Assembly (NCBI RefSeq): GCF_000283155.1
Contig: NW_004454179.1
Coordinates: 394,156 to 458,155, forward strand
Source: Ceratotherium simum simum
Taxonomy: Eukaryota > Chordata > Mammalia > Perissodactyla > Rhinocerotidae
Length of the DNA stretch: 64,000 bases
Reading direction: 5' to 3'
Part shown: positions 55,231 through 64,000 of the stretch, one piece after another
Position numbering within the stretch: the first letter of the stretch is position 1
Layout: the number at the start of each line of letters is the position of its first letter
Made by a program: the position numbers and the translations under genes
The notes under the pieces: generated by a model
Database searches by the model: none
What the model saw: the letters and a program-made list of their open reading frames with translations, nothing else
Told to the model about the DNA's origin: nothing

Positions 55231-57530
55231 TTCTGGCTTCTAGCACACATAAAAAAAAAACAACTTTTTTTTTCCTGCTATAGAGTAACCACACTCGTTC
55301 TTTATTGTGGCAAGAGATCATATTTTGGAAAATGTTTTGGAGACATCTTTTGACAAAGAAGTATAAGGTATGGCGAGTTAAAAATAATTGAGTTATAATT
55401 GAAGCATTTTATTAAGCTTACTTTAGAATACAAATGTTAATAATTCCACTTGATGAAGTGGTTGGTAGGAGCAGATTTGGGGGACAGTTTGAAAATCTGT
55501 AGGTGGTATTCAAAGTGAAATGTAAGACAAGTGTAAGTAGAATTAATTCTAAATGCCCCAGGGGAGATCATTAGTAAAAGGAATCCTTTGTGAAGCCTTT
55601 AATAAAGGAAATAATAAGTTTTAGTATTTGGAATAATCACTTTCACCTGTTTTACAAGTTTAAAATTTTATTTTTTTTCTTACAGAAGGTTACACCTGAT
55701 ATGTGATTACAAGTCAGTTTAGCACATGCCTATCAAAAATTGATGATAAATACTATTTAAAACAAGAGAAGACAGCCAATTATTGTATATCTAAAAATGG
55801 AAAGAGGATATATACTACTGAGTTCCCTTTTTGATTACAATTTTTTTGGTCTTCAATAGCGTTCAAGAGAAATCAAGACTATTAAACTCAAGGGGACAAA
55901 TTCAAAGAAATTCAGGAAAATATTATTGGTAGGCATGTTAAACAAGCCTATTGTGTTTGGTTCCTATGGCCTTCAGGAGGTTTGTTCATCGCTTGGTCCA
56001 GTTGTACCAATTTTTGTAAAGTCACAGTCCAATATACTGAATGTTCTCGCTGATCGGAGTCTCTAATCTCAGCTAGAAGGAGGACCTGATGAATGGGATG
56101 TTCTGGTTACCCTAATCTACCATATCAAATTGTGCTTCTCACCCCAGCTGCCTGGCTTCCCTAATCTTGATCTTCCTCCCATCACTACTTTGGAGCAAGA
56201 TAGAAGCACTTCAGCTGTTGGATCTCTGCTTACAACCATCACTGCAGCTGTAATTGCTGATTGCAGTTTGATTAAGGTGGACATTTGCCTTCCCCTCCAC
56301 ATATTTTGTAAGGCGTAGAGGCTGTCAGCATATCTGCTTTGGCCAAATCCCAGAGAGTGACCAGACTGGGTGCTAGACTGGAATTTTATTGGCTGATTTG
56401 ATTCTTCAAAGCCTTTTATTTATTATGTGACTAGCACCTTTGAACCAATATCTGAAGTCTGTCACAGAGTTTCACACACACAATAAAGTCCCTTCTTTCC
56501 TCAAACATGGAACTCGTTAAGCAAATTTAAGCTTTGTTTAGACCTGTTTCATGGCCACGTGGGCTAAACTTCCATAAATGGGAGCCTTCACTTTGGCTTT
56601 CTGAACCTAAGGCTTGAGCTAGCAGAGTCTAGTGTAATTAATAGTTAGCTAAAAGTGTGGTCAGTTTGGTCTTTGGTTCTAAAACACTTTTTATTTTCTC
56701 TGGTTATACCTTCCATGTGTGTCAAGCACATAAATTCATGTAAAGTAACAAACGGGCCTCATGGTATGGACTTGGCATGATTAGATTGGATATACAATCT
56801 AATTTCAGATATATAATTTCTGTGTGGTTTGTACACCAATTTAGCAATATGATGATTGATGGTTGCTAATAGTCCTGTGAAACTAGTGCATTTAGGCCAG
56901 TGGCCTAGCAGTGTGTAGTTCAAGAATGCAATTTCTATAGTAACACTTAGCTCCCATGTATTATCACTCCATGTATTGTTTACTTTGGGACGCTCCTTGT
57001 CCTTAGACGACCGTTTTAAAACTTATTTGGCAACGAATAACCATTCACAACACCAAAAAGTCATTCTTGATATGAAATGTGTACATGGATTATTGGTCAA
57101 AGTTAATGCTAATTTTTGAAATTTTTAGTAGAAAACAAATGAGAGATTTAAAAATTTTTTCTCACTGCCGAAAGTTTAGTTGCCATCTGTCACTGTTCAA
57201 ATGTGCCCCTTTACCCTTTGTCTTTGTATACATAAGGTATCAAAATCAGATTGAAACTACTTGACAGTTTTGCCCAGGGACAAGTCTGATCGTGTGTGTG
57301 TGTGTGTGTGTGTGTGTATTTGCTCAGCACATTCTGTTTCATCATAGGGAGAATCACACAGCAAGTAATTTAGATTTACATTTCTTATATTCTTAGCAAC
57401 AACTTGTTGATTTCCACTCTGGAAGGTGGATAAGGGCCTTGGAAGATTATAGAATTTGCCTACATAGATTGCTCTTTTTTCTTTATGACATTCTAATAGG
57501 AGGAATGATTGTGCGATAGTAATCACTGAT
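55231..57530. other. Intergenic sequence with few recognisable repeats
   Basis: 2.3 kb without an element I can name. It contains a (GT)n at 57292-57317. Open frames on both strands at 56117-56318 overlap and are not protein-like. Confidence 0.4.
57292..57317. repeat. (GT)n microsatellite
   Basis: Uninterrupted gt run of about 13 units following gatc. Confidence 0.95.
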
Positions 57531-57549
57531 TTAGAGCTGCTTCTAACTC

Positions 57550-57712
57550 AGTGGTTTCTAATCCTTAATTGCACATTAAAATTACCTACATATCTTTTTA
57601 AAAAAATACTGATGCCTAAGTCCTATCTCAGACCTGATTGAATTGGTCTGGGTGTTGGTATTGCTTACAAGCATCACTGGTGATCCTAAAGTGCAGCCAG
57701 ACCTGAGAACTA
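57550..57712 (+). mobile_element. hAT-Charlie (MER5-type) element cut at its 3' end by an ERE
   Basis: Starts ctcagtggtttctaatcctt, middle ggtctgggtgttggtattgc, end acctgagaacta where the ERE begins. The usual terminal gagaaccactg is interrupted. Confidence 0.7.
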
Positions 57713-57924
57713 CATTTTTTTTTTTTAATTTTATTTATTTATTTTTTTCCCCCAAAGCCCCAGTAGACCGTTGTATGTCATAGCTGCACATCCTTCTAGT
57801 TGCTGTATGTGGGACGCGGCCCCAGCATGGCCAGAGAGGCGGTGCGTCGGTGTGGGCCGGGATCCGGCCCCGGGGCCGCCAGCAGCGGAGCGCGCACTTA
57901 ACCGCAAGGCCAGGGGGGCGGCCC
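57713..57924 (-). mobile_element. ERE SINE, antisense, GC-rich copy
   Basis: Poly-T, (ttta)n, gccccagtagaccgttgtat, body unusually GC-rich (ggatccggccccggggccgc), head gggggcggccc. Short TSD agaact at about 57706 and 57925. Confidence 0.92.
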
Positions 57925-59160
57925 AGAACTTCTGCTGACAGTGCAAAGATAAGGTTGTCCACCAGATGGAGACAAAGCACTTCTCCATGAAAAGGGCTCC
58001 ATACAAACAAAACCCATTCTCTGACTTGACAGCTGTACCAACTCCAATTTATGTAATGTACCAAGCAGGGCAAACATGTGGGAAGATGCGTAAATTATCT
58101 TTGGAACTGTTGCTTGCCAACCAAAGATATTCTTGCCACCAGTGGGGAAAATTCCAGGAACTAATTTAAAAAATAATGTGGCTAAAAATATGTCTTATTC
58201 ACCCAGTTACCTGAACTAGGACCTAGAAATATTTTCAATCCTTTTCCTAGCTCACTTTGATAAAATAGACCATATAAAAAATGAGGGTAATATTGTTCTT
58301 GTATTATAGAGTGGAAAATTTTGGTATAAGATCACTCCAAGAATCATGCAAATAGAAATCAACATCAGCACAAGTAAATTAGATTAAGATATGCTCACAA
58401 GATTTTTAGGAAATATGCAGATATAATATTGTGACTTATATTTATTCTTAAGTCTGAAGTACTTGATTGGCAGCTCCCAATTTTCATTTTTCCCATCTCT
58501 TGCTAAGCTCTATCGTAGCTGTAAAAGCTACAAGCTTGATCTCTGTCCCCTTGTACCTGGAGATGGTCAGTGAGATGTAGGTGAAAATCCACTGAGGAAG
58601 GCTTCCCTTCCAGATTAAAATGACAAATTTCTTTTCTCCTTCTTCCCCCATCTTGTTGGGGACATGAAACTTGGAGGTGGAGCAACCATCACTGTCCATG
58701 AGATGACAAGTGTGAAGACAAAGCCAGTATAACTAAAGATGGCAGAGAGGACAGGCAGGAGGAGCCTGGGTCTCGATGGGTCCCTCTGGGCAGCTACTAT
58801 GCTAGTTGGGGACTGCCTGTCTCTGAACTTGTTATGGGAGAAAAAAAGCCTTCCTGTGATTTGCAGATAAATTTATTCCTAACTGATCCATCACTGAAAA
58901 GTTATAATATTGGCACATAGACATAAATATATTTATCATACTGAACTTAGACATTATCCTTTCTAGTTATTATTTTTTTAACCTTTCTAGTTAAGGAAGC
59001 CCTGTGAGCTTTAGACAAAAGCTAGGAATTTAGAAGCTTATCTTCCTTTTTCGTTTGTTATTTCTAAAAAGCATATATTAAGTGCCTAATTGTAAATACC
59101 AGGCGATCTATCAAGCTTTCCTGCCCTAACCACATTTTCTGAGCCAAAAAGCATTTTTTG
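57925..59160. other. Unassigned intergenic sequence
   Basis: No named repeat. A minus-strand 71-codon open frame at 58484-58699 has an ordinary-looking composition but matches no protein I know and has an overlapping frame of similar length. Confidence 0.4.
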
Positions 59161-60040
59161 ACATATCACCTGGTTATTGGGTGACTATTTTCAACAGAAT
59201 GTGCTCGAAAACCCAGGATGTCCCATCACCCTACCTAACATAGCCTGGGATTCCTCAGGGTATGCACCAGGTCAAAGCACACAGACTCCTGCTGTGGCCA
59301 AACACACAGACGACAGAATAGAAGCAAGAAACCAAGCAGCAATAGACAACAGGCGTTTATGTCAACACAGGCCTAATCCTAATTTGGTCTAAAGGATAAA
59401 TGAAAAACAAAGGTATCTAACTGGGAAAAGGAACTGGAAAGAGTAAGATTTCTACATTTTGATTAAGCAGAGTGGCAATTTGCTATCCAATGGCCAGGAT
59501 ATTCAGGATAATTGCTATTCTGTGGTCCAGCATGGGAGGATTTCATGGAAGAGGATTTCACAGAATTCAGGGGCTGTTTAAACAAGTCGGGAGAACTGAG
59601 TTGGCAAAATGGGGGGAAGATATTACAGGCATATGATGCTGCCTTGGAAGGTCATAAAGGCATAGGTGGGCCCTCCCTGGACCACAACATAGAAATGTGT
59701 CCCCTGGAGTTGTGTCATATGCCAGCTCTGTAAGCAGCCCAGGGGACAGTGAGAGTGTCCTTCTAGATGGCAAAGGTAATTGACCAAGAAGCAGGAGGAG
59801 GTAAATCCCTTTAAATGTTGAACTTCATTAGGGTCTGCTCCCGATGCTCTTCTCTCTTTCGTGCTTTTATTACATGAATTTCTAAATATTTCTCAAACCC
59901 TCTCCTTTTTCCCTTCCTCATTACCCTAGCTGAGACTATTTCCACCTTCCACAAGGACCATGCATTACTCTTTGATACCAGGCTTTGTACATTTTCCACC
60001 TTGCCCTTCATTCCTTCCCATACTGCTTACAGACAACTTG
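59161..60040. other. Intergenic, possible old retroviral/LTR-type sequence, unassigned
   Basis: 59177-59392 and 59512-59733 carry moderately long open frames with phrases (gaagcaagaaaccaagcagc aatagacaac) that look repetitive rather than unique. I cannot assign a family; the frames are short and unlinked. Confidence 0.25.
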
Positions 60041-60049
60041 ATCCGAAAC

Positions 60050-60480
60050 CTATATCTGACCATGTTGCTTTTCTGCCTAAAGCTTTTCTAGTAGTTTCCT
60101 ATTTCATGTTACAAAGTCGGCTCAGAGTTTTGACATCATTGTCATTTTTTTCTTCATCTTGAACTTTACACTCGAGCAACACCAAACCATTCATAGCTCC
60201 TTGAGCACACTATGGCATTTCATGCCTCTGTGCCTTTGATCGTGCTGTCCTGTCCCTCCTTCTGCTTCGCCCTCACCCTCTCATCTTTGTCTAACTTCCA
60301 ACTGGCTTCCATCTCACGTGCCTCTCCTGTGGTCGTAGTGGTTCATGCTTGTTTACCCTCATTATAGCACTCAGTATACTACATTATCTTCGTATGTTTC
60401 ACCTTTGCCTCCCTTTCTAGGATGTGGGTCAAGGAGGGGGTCTTACTTTACTCGTCTCTATGTCCAGCGGTATGCTTGGA
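60050..60480 (+). repeat. L2-like LINE fragment
   Basis: cttttctagtagtttcctat ttcatgttac, then gcacactatggcatttcatg cctctgtgcctttgatcgtg, then ctccttctgcttcgccctc: typical mammalian L2 3' phrases. Confidence 0.6.
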
Positions 60481-61590
60481 AAATGCAGTTTGTAATGGAG
60501 CTCGTTAGGGAATGGAACTGGAAGTGAAGAGACATTAGTTTACCTGGGAAGAAATGTAATTTGATGCCTAAGACAAAGAAGCAATTGCTGATTTATGATT
60601 TGATTGTCTAATTGGCCCCAAAAGCCAGCAACACAGATGTTACAGCTCCCTTACACCGACACATATTCTCATCAATCCCAAATGGGCACATCCACTCGAT
60701 CCACTAAATTGTGAACCTGTGCTGGGCATTATCTTTAAGGTAACACCAACTAATTATGCCACTTTCAACAGGAAAGCCCTCATTTTACCCTAATGAATGG
60801 TCAGGATTGTGCTGGTAATGGCTGCTTGATCCTGACTCCGTCCATAATAGCACCCTGGAGAGTATGACTTATGGGCTGGGTTTTTATTGTTCAGACTGAG
60901 AGTTAAAGAAGAGTCTCTTGAGAGCAATACGCTGAAAGCCTAGGCGCCGCAGAAGCTTCTGAGATGGAGCATTTACGGACCCTGGTGTTTGGGCAGGTGG
61001 ACACGTGCCGTGTATTTGAGATAGACTAAAATTTTTTATTTGATATTCAAATTTAATGGGCATCATCTCTCTGGCAATTCTACATGGAAGTGGCTTAAAA
61101 AAACACACCCCAAATTAGGGATTAGGAAGGACTTTGGAAAAAGTGTCAGAATAACTGGTTTCTAGCCATAGCTCTGCATCTCCCAGCTGCTGTCTCCTTA
61201 TCTTATAAAATGAGGGAGTTTCAGATTCAACGGTTTTCAGATTTTGCTTAGCTTCAAAAACTTTGCACAAATGAAATTATTTTAGAAAGCCCAAAATGTA
61301 AAACAGATAAAAGCTGAGTTGCTCTGATTGAAGCTGAGTGTGGGTCACTCCCCACCCTAAGGTCATAGAATGGAGCACAACTTGAAAACCACTGGGCTTG
61401 ATGATTTCTAAAATTCCTTCTACCTGTGAGTCTGAGTCCAAGAGAATTCATTTCACAGGGAGTGACATCCACTTTGTGGTTAATCATACCTGTCTTTTCC
61501 TATTTATAGTGCCAAAGGCTGGAGAGATAAGGAAAAACAAGTATTATTATCAATAAAGGTGGCATTTAGGAAGGACAAAATTATTACCTA
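60481..61590. other. Intergenic, mostly unassigned
   Basis: 61140-61220 is MIR-like in antisense, and 61210-61410 may be a degraded hAT fragment ending aacttgaaaaccactg. No gene evident. Confidence 0.4.
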
Positions 61591-61594
61591 TCTT

Positions 61595-61850
61595 TGTTTA
61601 TTCCTTCAACAGACATCTGTTGAGCACTCATTATAGACAAAGCAATGTCTTAGGCACTTTGGAGGGAGAATACCAAGAAAACTTGAGAAGGACCTCTTTG
61701 GTAGGAGAGCTAAAACTTGTGTACAAGTAATTATCTGCATTTCTTGAGATTTACTATGTAATAAGCATGTTATTACTTCCAACTTTAAAAAACATATCAG
61801 TGAACATTGGTCCCACTCACAATTCTTGTTCCTTTCCACCTGCTTTTGTC
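61595..61850 (+). repeat. Ancient mammalian-wide repeat
   Basis: ttccttcaacagacatctgt tgagcactcattatagacaa, then gtcttaggcactttgga: the same class as 3875-3960 and 32900-33015. Confidence 0.5.
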
Positions 61851-61971
61851 ACAACCTTATTTCCTTTCTAATTTTTTCTAAAACTTCTAACGAGATGATT
61901 CCTCTACTTCTTGTTTTTATCTCTGAATTTGTCTAGCTGATGTGGAATATTTCTATGTATAAGAAGCCCTG

Positions 61972-62182
61972 GGCCGGCCCCGTGGCTTAGCGGTTAAGTG
62001 CCTGTGCTCCGCTGCTGGCAGCCCGGGTTCGGATCCCAGGTGCGCACCAACACACCACTTCTCCGGCCATGCTGAGCCCGCGTCCCACATACAGCAACTA
62101 GAAGGATGTGCAGCTATGGCATGCAACTGTCTACTGGGGCTTTGGGGGGGAAAATAAATAAATAAATAAAATTATTAAAAAG
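61972..62182 (+). mobile_element. ERE SINE, sense, ERE-1 type
   Basis: Head ggccggccccgtggcttagc, body, ctggggctttggggggga, (aaat)n tail. TSD aagaagccctg (about 61961) and aagaaactctg (62183-62193), two mismatches. Confidence 0.94.
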
Positions 62183-62315
62183 AAGAAACTCTGCCTTGGC
62201 TAAGTGTAGGATGATAAAGTCATAACATGTATTTTTCCCAAAAAGGCATTCCTGAGACCCAGCCTCCTCCCACAGCATGATGTGTCCCCAGGTCCGCAGT
62301 AGGAGAGGTCATTTT

Positions 62316-62323
62316 TGACGTCA
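62316..62323. promoter_or_regulatory. Palindromic CRE-type site TGACGTCA
   Basis: Perfect 8-bp CREB/ATF consensus in intergenic DNA. A chance match is possible; CpG-containing palindromes are rare in this AT-rich, CpG-poor region outside EREs. Confidence 0.3.
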
Positions 62324-62689
62324 TTCTCATTGTCACTCGGCCACACACTGAGGCTGTTACCAAATCTCACATTTCTTGCTCTGCAAGATCCCCTGAATTT
62401 TCTCCTTCCTTCTTTCTCCGCCATGCCTAATTCCTCTTCTAAGCTCTGGTCATTTCATGCCTACCTCACTGCTGCTTTCTTTTCCCAAGTCTCTTTCTCC
62501 CTCTCTTTAGTATTTTGCATGACTCAGCAAAAGTTCTTCTTAGCCACCCTAAGGCTCCCTGCGAGCTGTGAACCTGTTGTTTGTCCTTGTCTTTCTGCTA
62601 CTGACAATTCTCAGGAGCATGTTTGACAAATGTCAACATTTTGACACAGCTCTCAAAGGCCAGTTATTATTTTTTATTTCTTTTGGTTT

Positions 62690-63115
62690 TCAAAAAAACA
62701 CTTTTGTTTTTCTTCCATAGATTACAAAATAAATGTGTTGATAGAGAAAATTGAAACATATACCGATTTTAAAATAGTAAAGGAAAATCCTATGTAATTC
62801 TACCTCCCCAAGCGGGGGAAATGAACATCTAAGGTTTTGGATATTTTGTGCCTGTATATTTTTTTCTTCAACAAAAATAGAAGCAAATGTACATCCTGCT
62901 TTGTGGCTTGCTTTTTAATTTAACAACATATAGTGAAAATCTTCTGATTTTATTAACTATTTTCTCTCAGTGTCTTTAAAGACTGTGTAGTGTTCCATCA
63001 GATGCATGTGCTGTGATTTATTTAGCCTGCCCCATTTTGTTAGTCATCTAGGTTTCCCAGGTTTTTTTAATTAAAAATATTGAATCTAAAGATGAACATA
63101 CATCAGTGCTTTTTT
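62690..63115 (-). repeat. L1-like 3' tract, antisense
   Basis: gtagtgttccatcagatgca, then atttatttagcctgcccc, gaacatacatcagtgctttt: old L1/HAL1 tail phrasing. Confidence 0.45.
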
Positions 63116-63509
63116 TTTTCCCCCCCTTAGGTCCATTCACAGAGAAAATATTTACACTTAACCCACTATTATAGCCATGTTTCACTTTGTGTTTTGGTCA
63201 AACTTTCTCGTGCTGCAATTAATCATCCTTTGCTCTCCTTCTTAGTCGTCTGAGACCTGCTTCATCTTCCCGTCAGTCCCACTTCTCTCACCTTTACACC
63301 ACAGCTCTGCTAGCGGGTTCCACCTGAGGAACACCACCCATTTTTTCAATTCTGCAAGTGGAAAGAAAGCAGAGCCACCCTCAACTTTCTCTTTCCAATG
63401 TTACTGTTATTCTTGTCTCTTTCTTGAGAGCACAGAAGGATGAAAATGTTCTCTAATCTGAGCTTCACATAGCAGTATGGTGGCGGAAGCCTCTCCAACT
63501 GCTGTGTGA

Positions 63510-63565
63510 CTCATTACACACACGTGCACACACACATACACACATGTGCACACTCACACACTCAC
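63510..63565. repeat. Degenerate (CA)n tract
   Basis: Interrupted cacaca/acacgtg/actcac units. Confidence 0.85.
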
Positions 63566-64000
63566 ATTGCACTACTCAGACACTCACCTCAGCTCCCAGT
63601 TCTCAACGAGGCTCCCGCAGAGGAGAGTCTAGATCAGGCGCCGTGGGGCTAGTTTCTGTCTCTGGCTGTGAAAAGAGAGTCGGGCTCTAAGCAGTGTCAT
63701 TTCAGGACCTCTCAGGGCTCAATTTATGTTATGACATAAAATTCTTAAGTGGAGGAGGGAAAAACCTGTGGTTTTTCAAGCTGGGTTCTGTGAGACCCTA
63801 GGGTTCTCCCTCAGTATCTCGGGGGTCATCGCAGGTGGGGACCAGGAAGCAAAGATGGTTGAGGGGCCCTGGGCTGGTTTGTCTTTTGCCCTGTCAGAGA
63901 GGAAGATATGAAGAGTGCGGGAAGGAAGCGAGGGGCTTTCTGGAGTAAGCAGAGGTTGTGTCTTGACCCAAGGTTCCTAGTCTCTTTCTCTTTCTTCCTC
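63566..64000. other. Intergenic, GC-richer end of window, unassigned
   Basis: Higher GC than upstream; no gene, repeat or CpG island that I can support before the window ends. Confidence 0.35.

Noticed and set aside
57731..58073. Minus-strand frames of 91 and 112 codons
   Set aside because: They translate the GC-rich ERE SINE and its flank; SINE-derived frames have no coding support.
58484..58699. 71-codon minus-strand frame as a gene or processed pseudogene
   Set aside because: No recognisable family, no poly-A, no TSD, and an alternative frame of similar length overlaps it.
1..64000. CRISPR arrays, operons, phage or plasmid features
   Set aside because: Spliced mammalian gene and eukaryotic repeats throughout; no regularly spaced direct repeats with unique spacers.

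Overview
This window is mammalian nuclear DNA. It is AT-rich and has long introns, GT-AG splice sites, MIR/L2/L1/hAT fossil repeats, and 16 copies of a tRNA-derived SINE. The SINE head (ggccggccccgtggcttagc) and its internal cassettes are those of the equine repetitive element (ERE) family, so the source is a perissodactyl, most likely a horse, ass or zebra. Species cannot be fixed from the sequence alone.

Layout: 678-52469 holds 17 plus-strand coding exons of one gene, KIF20B (MPHOSPH1/MPP1, a kinesin-6 motor). All reading phases match across every junction, giving 1,120 codons plus stop. Upstream exons (start codon, motor domain, neck) lie outside the window. What is here is the long coiled-coil stalk (window residues 1 to about 860, including one 1,237-bp exon) and the basic, phosphorylation-rich C-terminal tail (about 861-1120). 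A short 3'UTR with AATAAA at 52613 ends the gene. Human KIF20B comparisons are made from memory of the protein and are marked as such.

The introns are mostly repeat: a 5'-truncated antisense L1 at 9965-12200 with recognisable target-site duplications (TSDs), antisense L1 tracts at 18.1-19.7, 26.0-29.1 and 36.9-39.4 kb, a hAT transposon with exact 8-bp TSDs interrupted by an ERE (29216-29680), MIR copies, and 14 EREs (11 antisense to the gene). The last 11.4 kb (52.6-64.0 kb) is intergenic: a sense-oriented HAL1/L1 relic, two more EREs, fossil repeats and unassigned sequence, with no second gene I can support.

Points for follow-up: a possible alternative terminal exon made by read-through at 6623-6741; absence of a 40-codon cassette known in human KIF20B; a cluster of weak 5' splice sites, one with a frame-breaking competitor 4 nt away; two EREs inserted serially at one target site, leaving three TSD copies; and a template-switch-like perfect inverted duplication at 26191-26220. 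I see no prokaryotic system, CRISPR array or clearly new biological system.
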